Origin: an uncultured Acidimicrobiaceae bacterium
Lineage (GTDB): Bacteria > Actinomycetota > Acidimicrobiia > Acidimicrobiales > UBA10347
Direction of reading: 5' to 3'
NCBI GenBank assembly: GCA_905182135.1
Contig: CAJJAG010000005.1
Coordinates: forward strand, 124,001 to 188,000
Length of the DNA stretch: 64,000 nt
Positions 17,375 through 25,395 of the stretch are shown in pieces. Numbering within the stretch: position 1 is the stretch's first letter; every line of letters begins with the position of its first letter. A program made the translations under genes and the position numbers. Under the pieces are notes generated by a model. It saw only the letters and a list, made by a program, of their open reading frames with translations. It searched no databases and was not told the origin of the DNA.

Positions 17375-17632
17375 GACTACATAATGGCATTGCCGATGAT
17401 GCTCGCACTAGTCGTCGGGTAGTTATCACGTCTTGAATGGGCGGCCGGCGCAGCCGATTGGCTAGTCAAACGGGTTTAATCCGCTGTGTTCTCTGTTCTT
17501 GATGACCGTCGCAGGAGTCGATCGGGCTAGAGCTGATACGGCGCCCAGAACGGGCATTCGGTAGCTGACTATGAGCGGCTTGTTGCCCGGACCGAGGCAG
17601 CCCGAGTTGTTGTCGAAGCCGAAATATTTCTC

Positions 17633-17938
17633 GTGCTGCGCTACGACTGGCACGGGGCCAGCCAGCTAGTGAAGGTCGCTGAAGAGGTAGGTGCTAGCGC
17701 CGAGTGCATGGATGAAGAGGCGGTGCACCGGTACGAGGTAGACAATGTGGGCTACGTGCTTGAGGGCTCCAGTCGCATCGTTAACGAAGTCGGTGATCAG
17801 ATCCCTTTGGGTCCTGGCGACAAACTGGTTCTTCCGGCTGGAGCTGGGCATGGCGAAGGCTCGGTCGCCGACGGCATGGTCCACATCGTCGACGTCTCTT
17901 TGGCCGAGGATCTGCTCGCTGCCATTGCAACCATCTGA
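17633..17938 (+). CDS. cupin-domain protein
   Basis: A 101-residue single-domain cupin. It has VGYVLEGSSRIV followed by LGPGDKLVLPAGAGHGE, which match cupin motifs 1 and 2, although only some of the usual metal histidines are evident. Cupins of this size bind small ligands or metals. The only usable start is GTG at 17633, yet the same frame stays open and coding-like back to 17537 without a standard start codon. The N-terminus may therefore be eroded, or a rarer start may be used. The next gene is about 110 bases downstream on the same strand. Confidence 0.6.
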   Translation: MLRYDWHGASQLVKVAEEVGASAECMDEEAVHRYEVDNVGYVLEGSSRIVNEVGDQIPLGPGDKLVLPAGAGHGEGSVADGMVHIVDVSLAEDLLAAIATI

Positions 17939-18023
17939 GACGAGCCCACTATCGCAACTGGGCCACAACGGCGAGCGACTATGGCGAACTAGAGCACTAG
18001 GCCGACTTGGTCTGGCCAGGCAG

Positions 18024-18041
18024 CGCAATAGACGCAATAGA
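18024..18041. repeat. 9-base tandem duplication before the PIG-L gene
   Basis: CGCAATAGA occurs twice head to tail at 18024-18032 and 18033-18041, ending eight bases before the GTG start of the deacetylase gene. It may affect translation initiation. Confidence 0.75.
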
Positions 18042-18049
18042 ATCGACTG

Positions 18050-18835
18050 GTGAATCAACCCTCGTTGCTGTTCATACACGCTCACCCTGATGATGAATCG
18101 ATCTTGACTGGTTCGATTCTTGCTAAGGCCGCTGACCTTGGCCTGCGTACGATTGTCGCCTACGGCACCCGAGGCGATGCAGGGGAGACCAGCCTTGATC
18201 TTGGTAACGAGTCGCTGGCAGACCGCCGCATCCGCGAGGCCGAAGCGGCGTGTACGGAACTTAATGTTGCTCGTGTTGAGTGGCTGGCGTATGACGATTC
18301 AGGTATGGACGGCACTGATACGACCAAGAATCTCGAAGCGTTCTGTAACGCAGACCCCGATGCGGTGGCGGCTGATCTCGGACTGCTGTTCGCTGACGAG
18401 AACATCTTCGCCATTATCGGGTATGACAGAAATGGAACCTATGGCCACCCAGATCACAAACAAGTGCATCATGTGTCGCACGCTGCTGCCGCAGAGTTAG
18501 GCAGCGGTTGGGTGCTTGACGTGACCTACAACCGCGAGTACTTAGCGAAGCTCCCCGACGCGGATGGCACGCTTGACCTGGGCTTTGCTGCTGCTGAAGC
18601 TGACCTGACTCACTTTGTTGAGGGCGACGAGTTGTTCGAGCGAAAGATGAAGGCGCTTATGAATCACACGTCACAGGTTCCCGACGATGTGAACACCGAG
18701 GATCCGCCGGTCGAGCGATTCAAGGCTCGCTTCGGAACCGAATGGTTCATTGCCACCGCCTACAACGGCGCTACCGAGCTGGGACTACTCGCCGATCTAC
18801 TCCAGCCAAAGGCCGACTGGGTCTCACCGCTGTAG
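18050..18835 (+). CDS. PIG-L family deacetylase
   Basis: A 261-residue metal-dependent N-acetyl-hydrolase of the LmbE/MshB fold. The motif AHPDDE at residues 11-16 supplies zinc ligands and the base, and GHPDH near 130 gives the third ligand. In actinobacteria this family includes MshB (mycothiol synthesis) and Mca (mycothiol S-conjugate amidase). The protein is shorter and lacks the full length of either, so the role could also be deacetylation of another amino sugar. It starts with GTG at 18050 and ends one base before the convergent alkylsulfatase-like gene. Confidence 0.85.
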   Translation: MNQPSLLFIHAHPDDESILTGSILAKAADLGLRTIVAYGTRGDAGETSLDLGNESLADRRIREAEAACTELNVARVEWLAYDDSGMDGTDTTKNLEAFCNADPDAVAADLGLLFADENIFAIIGYDRNGTYGHPDHKQVHHVSHAAAAELGSGWVLDVTYNREYLAKLPDADGTLDLGFAAAEADLTHFVEGDELFERKMKALMNHTSQVPDDVNTEDPPVERFKARFGTEWFIATAYNGATELGLLADLLQPKADWVSPL

Positions 18836-18836
18836 G

Positions 18837-20576
18837 TCAAGGCCGTTGCGCAAATGCAGGATGCTCAAAGGACGCGAGCGTTGCAGCTACAGCGCTCGCG
18901 TCACCCGTGATGCTCGCAGTCCCGGAGGCAACGGTGTCAGCCAATGACAGCTTGGCCGAGATGATGTCGGCCCACGTCTGGTGGCTCATTGTGAGCGTGT
19001 GGTCAGCGCCCGAGCCATTGGACGGCACAGCAACACCGCGACGAACGTGCAGGCCACACACTGAGCCGTCGATAACGAAAGCAATGTGGCAGTCGATATC
19101 AGCTGCCAGTTCGGGTACGAGGACTGTCTTCAGGCCGTGAACAAATGTCGACGGTGCGTTGGCCAGTACCTGGCCTCGGCTGGCACGGAATCCGCGGTGA
19201 CGCGACAGATCGATCTTCCCGTCGAGTTCAAGCGCCCGAGTGAGGCACCAGTTGCGGACGTTGGCCGACGTAGTGCGTTGGGCAATCGTGCGAAGCACGT
19301 TTCCCAGCAGCGCTCGTTCATCGCCAGAGCCGCCATCGGCTCGCCCATCTGTGCCGAGTTCGCTGCGCACCAGCCAGCTGGCGAGTTCGAGTGCCCATCG
19401 CAGGTCATCATCATCAAGAGCAGCTTGGGCTTGGAGCGCGACCTGCTCCCGCCCACCGAAACCAGCGATGAGGCGTTGCGTTCGGTCGATTGTCGGCAAG
19501 GGAAACAGCTCAGCTTCGTTCCCGTCGAACCAGCCCCGCAGCCCGGCATGAATCTGTCGAACATGATGCTCAACAAGGCCGTAGTGCTGCTGCGTCATAT
19601 AACTGCGGTCGAAGCGTTCCGGAAGCTGGACCTTCGCGATGAGTTCGCCAAGGGTTAAACCCTTGTTGATCCAACGGACTGTCTGGTCCCACATGAACTG
19701 AATAGCGTCACGGGCATCGGTCACACCGGATCGGATCTCGTCACGGCCGGACAACGGCGGGCCGTGCGCACACACCAGATGCTCAGGGTCAAAGTTGGCG
19801 ATCTCGTCGATGCCACTGAGCAGAATTCGAGGGTCGCGGTACTCCTCACCTCGGATGGCAAAGACATTGAAGAGTGCTGGCCACACGATGTTGTTCACGC
19901 AGAGGCCAAGCTCGGGAAAGAAGATATTCATGTTGTCGTTTGCGTCGGATGGAGCAGGGGACATGACGACCTGCAGTCCTGCGAGCGACACTGTGGTCGT
20001 TTCAGAGACGAGGTGGGTTGGTGGGATGTGTCCGTGGGTCCCGCGACCATGTGCCGGGTTCTTGTAGAAGCGGCCTAGGCCCCCGCCTACCAGTCCGTCG
20101 GGTCCAACAGCTGGAAGCGACATGCCGAATTGATGGATCAGGCCTCGAGCACTGACGGGCCCAACATCGGATGCGATCCGCGACAAGTTCTCGGGGATCA
20201 GTTTGTGGCCCCAGATAGGGACACCATTGTTGGGCGACATGAATGCTTCGGTGCCGTTGCAGTAATGGAAATGCGTATAGATCACGGCGACGATTGGCGC
20301 ATCGGTGTGCTTTCGCACCGCAACAAGTGCAGCTTGCATTTCTTCCTGGGACTCGCCAGTGTCGATGACGATCAGGCCATTGGGGCCTTCAACGAACGTC
20401 TGGTTTGATAGCCCGTTGCCGACCATGCACCACACGCCATCTCGTACCTCGTACAGCCGCTCTGTTAGCCGTTCCATATGGTCGAGGGTCGTCTGGTGCA
20501 CCAACTGGCCGTTGGCAGCGGTCGCTGTGTTTCGCCCGTGGCTATCGAAACTTGCCGGTATCGCTGAATTCCTCAT
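18837..20576 (-). CDS. alkylsulfatase-like MBL protein with degenerate metal site
   Basis: A 579-residue homologue of SdsA1-type alkylsulfatases: N-terminal MBL domain, helical dimerisation domain (near LTLGELIAKVQLP) and C-terminal SCP2-like domain that would bind the alkyl chain. The canonical T-H-x-H-x-D-H motif reads THFHYCNG, keeping H102 and H104 but with Cys106 and Asn107 where Asp and His are expected. The later acidic ligands (A-E-M and A-E-N in the family) appear as DNM and VNN. It may bind one metal, use another chemistry or be non-catalytic. The ATG at 20576 abuts the divergent sulfatase frame. Confidence 0.8.
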   Translation of the reverse strand: MRNSAIPASFDSHGRNTATAANGQLVHQTTLDHMERLTERLYEVRDGVWCMVGNGLSNQTFVEGPNGLIVIDTGESQEEMQAALVAVRKHTDAPIVAVIYTHFHYCNGTEAFMSPNNGVPIWGHKLIPENLSRIASDVGPVSARGLIHQFGMSLPAVGPDGLVGGGLGRFYKNPAHGRGTHGHIPPTHLVSETTTVSLAGLQVVMSPAPSDANDNMNIFFPELGLCVNNIVWPALFNVFAIRGEEYRDPRILLSGIDEIANFDPEHLVCAHGPPLSGRDEIRSGVTDARDAIQFMWDQTVRWINKGLTLGELIAKVQLPERFDRSYMTQQHYGLVEHHVRQIHAGLRGWFDGNEAELFPLPTIDRTQRLIAGFGGREQVALQAQAALDDDDLRWALELASWLVRSELGTDGRADGGSGDERALLGNVLRTIAQRTTSANVRNWCLTRALELDGKIDLSRHRGFRASRGQVLANAPSTFVHGLKTVLVPELAADIDCHIAFVIDGSVCGLHVRRGVAVPSNGSGADHTLTMSHQTWADIISAKLSLADTVASGTASITGDASAVAATLASFEHPAFAQRP

Positions 20577-20624
20577 TTGTTCGACCCTAGTGACGCAGGG
20601 GAGTCGGAGCATTACCGTGGGCGT

Positions 20625-22952
20625 GTGACGAGAAATCTTCCGAAAGGCACACCAGCGTTCGAGGGTGAGGTTGCCCGATTGATCGGCGATGCGAAAGGGC
20701 GGCGGCTTCAAGCGCCGACGCCGTCTGGTGGACCCAACATAGTGCTGGTGATGCTCGATGACGTCGGGTTTGGGACGTGCTCAACGTTTGGAGGTCCCGT
20801 GCCTACGCCAACGGTTGAACGAGTCGCCAAGGCAGGGCTGCGCTACAACCAGTTTCATACCACGGCGCTGTGTTCGCCGACGCGAGCTGCCATGTTGACC
20901 GGCCGTAATCACCACACGGCCCACATGGGCGGTATCACTGAAATTGCGAACAGTTTTCCCGGTTATGACTCGGCCGTGCCCCCCGAGACTGCCATGGTGG
21001 CCGAGGTGCTTCGCCAGCACGGTTACTCGACTGGTTGCTTCGGAAAATGGCACCTGACTCCGTCCTGGGAGCAGAGCCCCGCGGGGCCGTTCGATCGGTG
21101 GCCAACCGGCCAAGGCTTCGACCGCTTCTACGGCATCATTGGCGCCGAGGCCAGTATGTATGAGCCCCCGGTATATGACCAGACCACGCCGATTCAGCCG
21201 AACGTTGGCCGCGATGATTACCACTTCACCGAGGACATGGCCGACAAGGCTATCGACTGGATACGGCTTCAAAAAGCCAGTGCGCCTGACCGGCCGTTTT
21301 TCTGCTACTTCGCGACAGCAGCGGTGCATGCTCCGCATCATGTGTGGCCCGAATGGATCGCAAAGTTCAAAGGCCAGTTCGATGACGGGTGGGACGCGCT
21401 CCGTGAGCAGATCTACGAACGCCAACTTGGGCTAGGGGTCATTCCTCCAGACACAGCGCTTACGCCTCGGCCTGACCAGGTGCCGTCATGGGACGAGTAT
21501 CCCGATCGTTACAAGCCAGTGGCCTCACGGCTGATGGAAGTGTTCGCTGCGTTTATGGCCCATACCGACGCCCAGGTCGGACGAGTACTTGATGCGATAG
21601 ATGAACTTGGGGTGGGCGACGACACGCTCGTGGTCTATCTGACTGGTGACAACGGAGCGTCGGCCGAAGGCACTATCCATGGCGCATGGAGTGCTCCGTC
21701 GTTCCAGAATGGCGTACACGAGGATCCTGAGTGGTTGCTCGAGCGCATGGACGACTTCGGTACCGAACGCTGCGAGAACCATTTCAACGTTGGCTGGGCA
21801 TGGGCGCTTGACTCGCCGTTCCAATGGATGAAGCAAGTCGCGTCGCACTTCGGTGGGACTCGGAACGCGCTTGCGGTGTCGTGGCCAAATGGGATCGATG
21901 ACGCTGGCGGGCTTCGTCAAGGCTTTCATCATGTCATCGACGTTTTCCCGACACTGCTTGAGGTAGCGGGTATCGACATGCCGGATCGTGTCAATGGCAT
22001 CGAGCAGGAACCGCTGCATGGCACCTCGATGGTTCCAACGTTCGATGCCGCTGCCGAACCCGATATCGACCGAACCCAGTACTTCGAGATCTTGGGTAAT
22101 CGTGCGATTTATCAAGACGGTTGGATCGCTTCATGTTTCCATGGCCGCGTGCCCTGGATCAGGTACGCCGGATACGAGTTCGACGGGCCAGACGAAATTT
22201 GGGAGTTGTATGACGTGCGTAATGACTTCTCGCAGAGCGTTGACCTAGCCGGGAAATACCCGAAGAAGTTGGCCGATATGCGGTCACTGTTCGAGGTCGA
22301 GGCCGAACGTCATGGTGTGTACCCGTTGCGCGACGCCGGCGCGCAACGTGGCGGCGACCACGGTGTACCTCGGTCGCTGAACGCGGACCGCATGACGTAT
22401 ACCCCGGCGCATGTGCGTATGCCTGAGAACTCGATCGTGAATCTGAAGAATGCGTCCTCGCAGATCACGGCCACGATCGTGATTCCCGATGACGGAGCCG
22501 AGGGCGTGATTGCCTGCCAGGGTGGCGCTATGGCTGGGTGGGCGCTCTGGCTTGACGAGCAAGGTGTGCCTCATCATCTGTACAACTGCTTCGGTCATCA
22601 TCTGACCACCACGTCTGGACCAGGACCACTCGCAGCGGGTGAACACGAGATCAGGGTGCTCTATGTGCACGATGGCGGCTTCGGGGCAGGCGGCACGAAT
22701 CTCTTGTACATCGACGGGGTCGAGGTCGACCGGGCACGACTCGAACAGACGGTGCCGGTGGTCTTCTCGATGAGCGGTGAGACCTTCGATGTCGGCATCG
22801 ACACCGGCTCACCAGTCGGGCCATACCCGCACGACTATCGGTGCACTGCCGAGATCACCAGCGTCACGCTCGAACGATTGACTACGCCCGACGAGGAAAC
22901 TCGAAACCAGATGCTCGCTGGCGAGTGGACCGCGGCGATGTCTACGCAGTAG
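20625..22952 (+). CDS. arylsulfatase (formylglycine sulfatase family)
   Basis: A 775-residue type I sulfatase. The modification motif C-S-P-T-R starts at Cys83 (HTTALCSPTRAA), where a formylglycine-generating enzyme would convert Cys. The metal-binding LVMLDDVGFG and the GRNHH segment follow the family pattern, and the C-terminus has a roughly 180-residue beta-rich domain. It hydrolyses sulfate esters to alcohol and sulfate. No secretion signal is visible. The GTG at 20625 is chosen because the frame's TTG at 20577 lies against the divergent gene's start and would leave no promoter; the true start is uncertain. No formylglycine-generating enzyme is in the window. Confidence 0.88.
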   Translation: MTRNLPKGTPAFEGEVARLIGDAKGRRLQAPTPSGGPNIVLVMLDDVGFGTCSTFGGPVPTPTVERVAKAGLRYNQFHTTALCSPTRAAMLTGRNHHTAHMGGITEIANSFPGYDSAVPPETAMVAEVLRQHGYSTGCFGKWHLTPSWEQSPAGPFDRWPTGQGFDRFYGIIGAEASMYEPPVYDQTTPIQPNVGRDDYHFTEDMADKAIDWIRLQKASAPDRPFFCYFATAAVHAPHHVWPEWIAKFKGQFDDGWDALREQIYERQLGLGVIPPDTALTPRPDQVPSWDEYPDRYKPVASRLMEVFAAFMAHTDAQVGRVLDAIDELGVGDDTLVVYLTGDNGASAEGTIHGAWSAPSFQNGVHEDPEWLLERMDDFGTERCENHFNVGWAWALDSPFQWMKQVASHFGGTRNALAVSWPNGIDDAGGLRQGFHHVIDVFPTLLEVAGIDMPDRVNGIEQEPLHGTSMVPTFDAAAEPDIDRTQYFEILGNRAIYQDGWIASCFHGRVPWIRYAGYEFDGPDEIWELYDVRNDFSQSVDLAGKYPKKLADMRSLFEVEAERHGVYPLRDAGAQRGGDHGVPRSLNADRMTYTPAHVRMPENSIVNLKNASSQITATIVIPDDGAEGVIACQGGAMAGWALWLDEQGVPHHLYNCFGHHLTTTSGPGPLAAGEHEIRVLYVHDGGFGAGGTNLLYIDGVEVDRARLEQTVPVVFSMSGETFDVGIDTGSPVGPYPHDYRCTAEITSVTLERLTTPDEETRNQMLAGEWTAAMSTQ

Positions 22953-22962
22953 AACAAGTCCT

Positions 22963-23940
22963 ATGAAGTACATCAAGTTGGGCAGTACCGGTATCGACGT
23001 CTCCAGGATCTGTCTGGGTTGTATGAGCTACGGCTCGTCGACTCGCGGGTCACATGATTGGGCACTCGAAGAAGCTGAGAGTCGGCCGTTTATCCAGCAG
23101 GCACTCGATGCGGGCATCAATTTTTTTGACACGGCGAACGTCTATTCACTTGGTGCCAGTGAAGAAGTTCTAGGCCGTGCGATCAAGGACATGGCGAATC
23201 GCGACGAGGTCGTGATTGCCACCAAGGTCGCTGGTCAAATGAAGCCTGGACCAAACGGCGGCGGCCTGTCCCGCAAAGCGATCATGAGCGAACTCGACAA
23301 CAGCCTGCGTCGTCTCGACATGGACTATGTCGACCTCTATCAGATCCATCGTTGGGATCCCGCCACGCCCATCGAGGAGACCCTCGAAGCGCTACACGAT
23401 GTCGTTAAGTCCGGTAAGGTTCGCTATATCGGCGCGTCATCGATGTGGGCTTGGCAGTTCACCAAGGCCCTGATGCTGGCTGACCAAAACGGTTGGACCC
23501 GGTTTGCCACCATGCAGAACCATTACAACTTGCTGAACCGCGAAGAAGAACGCGAGATGATGCCCGTGTGTGAAGACCAGGGGATCGGGGTCATCCCGTG
23601 GAGTCCAATGGCCCGTGGCATGCTGACCCGAACCTGGGGCGAACGGACGAACCGCACCGAGACCGACGCGTTCGGGAGCACGCTCTACGACACATCTGCA
23701 TCTGACGAGCTCATTGTCGATGCGGTGGGTCTGGTCGCGAAAGGCCAAGGCATCGCCCGAGCGCAGGTGGCACTAGCATGGATGCTTCAGAAGTCGTTCG
23801 TCACTTCGCCGATCGTTGGCGCAACCAAGCCGAAGCATCTGGATGACGCAATTGCCGCTCTCGACATCGACTTGAGCGACGACGAAGTGACCATGATCGA
23901 GTCACCGTATACCCCGCACTCGGTCGTCGGCTTCCGATAG
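22963..23940 (+). CDS. aldo/keto reductase
   Basis: A 325-residue NADPH-dependent TIM-barrel oxidoreductase. It shows the GINFFDTANVYSLG segment (catalytic Asp and Tyr), a catalytic-lysine region in VVIATKVAG, the DLYQIHRWDP histidine, and the C-terminal cofactor stretch SPIVGATKPKHL. It lies ten bases after the arylsulfatase stop, so it is probably cotranscribed and may act on the aldehyde or ketone exposed after desulfation. The next gene overlaps its stop by one base (TAGTG). Confidence 0.9.
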   Translation: MKYIKLGSTGIDVSRICLGCMSYGSSTRGSHDWALEEAESRPFIQQALDAGINFFDTANVYSLGASEEVLGRAIKDMANRDEVVIATKVAGQMKPGPNGGGLSRKAIMSELDNSLRRLDMDYVDLYQIHRWDPATPIEETLEALHDVVKSGKVRYIGASSMWAWQFTKALMLADQNGWTRFATMQNHYNLLNREEEREMMPVCEDQGIGVIPWSPMARGMLTRTWGERTNRTETDAFGSTLYDTSASDELIVDAVGLVAKGQGIARAQVALAWMLQKSFVTSPIVGATKPKHLDDAIAALDIDLSDDEVTMIESPYTPHSVVGFR

Positions 23941-24485
23941 TGGCAAGGGGCGATGCTCATCATTGGGATGAGAAATATCGAGCAACGGCACAGGCATTGC
24001 CCACGCCCTGCCTGCCCGATCGCTTCGCTCGGTTTGCTGATCTGTTCAGGTCGGCCGCCGACGCACTAGAGATCGCCTGCGGGGCTGGAGCCTTCACGGT
24101 CTGGCTTGCGCTGCAAGGTGTGCACACAACAGCGTTCGATATTTCCGCGACCGCTGTTGCACAGGCCAAGGAGTTGGCCGCCGAAAATGAGGTTGCGGAC
24201 AGCTGTGACATCGGAGTCGCCGACTTCGACGAGGGTCTCCCGGCCGGTAGCCAGGTCGATCTTGTTGTGTGCAACATGTTCCGCGACGCAAGCCTGGATG
24301 AAGCTTTGGTCGCCAGACTCCGGCCTGGCGGGACACTGGCGATTGCGGCACTGAGCGAAGTTGGCGCTGAGCCAGGGCGTTTCCGGGTAGCGAAGGGTGA
24401 GTTGCCCGTCTCCTTCGTGATGCTTGACGCTTTAGCGTCAGGTGAGGGCGACGGGATTGCGTGGTTGGTCGCCACCAGGCACTAA
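23940..24485 (+). CDS. class I SAM-dependent methyltransferase
   Basis: A 181-residue methyltransferase of the short, single-domain type. The SAM motif I reads ALEIACGAGAFTVWLA, followed by the acidic motif II near TTAFDISATAVAQAK and motif III around VDLVVCNMF. It resembles the TehB/thiopurine-like group, whose substrates are small molecules or metalloids. The GTG start overlaps the TAG of the aldo/keto reductase by one base. It is the third gene of the sulfatase operon, although a link to sulfur chemistry is only contextual. Confidence 0.8.
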   Translation: MARGDAHHWDEKYRATAQALPTPCLPDRFARFADLFRSAADALEIACGAGAFTVWLALQGVHTTAFDISATAVAQAKELAAENEVADSCDIGVADFDEGLPAGSQVDLVVCNMFRDASLDEALVARLRPGGTLAIAALSEVGAEPGRFRVAKGELPVSFVMLDALASGEGDGIAWLVATRH

Positions 24486-24494
24486 AACCGAGTC

Positions 24495-24995
24495 ATGCCA
24501 AAACTTGCCTTGTCCGAGATCGACAGCTTCCTAAACGAGCCGGATCATCTGTTGCGTCTCGGCACGGTCGACGCTGACCTCATGCCGTCAGTAGTGCCGA
24601 TCTGGTTCCTGCATCGGGACGCAAAGATTTGGTTCACGCCTAGGGCAAAGTCTGAATGGTTCGAACACCTACGTGACAACCCGAATGTTTGTTGCACCAT
24701 CGATGAATCTGCGGGCGTGATGCGCAAGGTAATCGCTCGAGGTCAGGCCGAGCTGATCTATGACGTTGGCAATGACGACGAGTGGCGCGCTATCTATCGG
24801 GACATAACGATGCGGTACGTGCCTGCACAATTTGCGAACAAGTATCTGAGCGACACACACGACGAGCCCCGCGGGCTGTGGTCCCTCGACCTGACAACGG
24901 CTCGAGTTGATACCTGGCGGATGCCCGCGGGGAAAGACGAGGATTCGCTGGCAGTGTGGGCACCTAAGTACTACCACGACGCCCGAACGAGCTAG
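24495..24995 (+). CDS. pyridoxamine 5'-phosphate oxidase-like flavin/F420-binding protein
   Basis: A 166-residue split beta-barrel protein. The N-terminal DHLLRLGTVDADLMPSVVP followed by IWFLH and KSEWFEHLRDNPNVC is typical of the PNPOx-like and F420-dependent reductase family common in actinobacteria. These proteins bind FMN, F420 or haem. No catalytic residues can be assigned. It follows the methyltransferase by nine bases and closes the sulfatase operon. Confidence 0.8.
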   Translation: MPKLALSEIDSFLNEPDHLLRLGTVDADLMPSVVPIWFLHRDAKIWFTPRAKSEWFEHLRDNPNVCCTIDESAGVMRKVIARGQAELIYDVGNDDEWRAIYRDITMRYVPAQFANKYLSDTHDEPRGLWSLDLTTARVDTWRMPAGKDEDSLAVWAPKYYHDARTS

Positions 24996-25032
24996 ACGGC
25001 GGTGGCTGGCACCGGTCGGCGAAACAATTTTC

Positions 25033-25365
25033 GTGGCTTCAGACCAAACAATGCCTGACACAGGCCGGCTCATGGTCGGTGGCGACACCCGCTGGTTTAA
25101 GTTTGATCTTAACGAAGGCGACGAGACAGTTGCCTCGCTGCTGATCCTGAACCACTTACGGCCTGGTGAACCACGTCTGTTAAACCGTGAACCGGGCCCA
25201 AGCTCACTCGCCAAAGATGATGCTGAGCTAGATCTTGATTTGATCGAAGAGGAGCTCTCTGAGGCCTTGGAAACTGGCAGCGATCCACGCGATCGACGCA
25301 ACGGCTGTCGAAGCAACACATCAGTGATACTCGTTGTGCTCGGCGCATTTCAGCGGTGGGGCTGA
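25033..25365 (+). CDS. hypothetical protein, doubtful
   Basis: An open frame of 110 codons beginning at a GTG. The first half (near RWFKFDLNEGDETVASLLIL) reads like a folded domain and is followed by an acidic DDAELDLDLIEEELSEALE helix, then a basic, unlike tail. I do not recognise it. It may be the truncated end of a larger secreted protein; there is no ribosome site, and the following Tad genes run the other way. Confidence 0.25.
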   Translation: MASDQTMPDTGRLMVGGDTRWFKFDLNEGDETVASLLILNHLRPGEPRLLNREPGPSSLAKDDAELDLDLIEEELSEALETGSDPRDRRNGCRSNTSVILVVLGAFQRWG

Positions 25366-25395
25366 GGTGGCCCTTTCAACAAGACGGGAAAGTTC

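Noticed and set aside
17462-17653. Minus-strand 63-codon frame upstream of the monooxygenase
   Set aside because: It overlaps the cupin frame, has no ribosome site and no family likeness.
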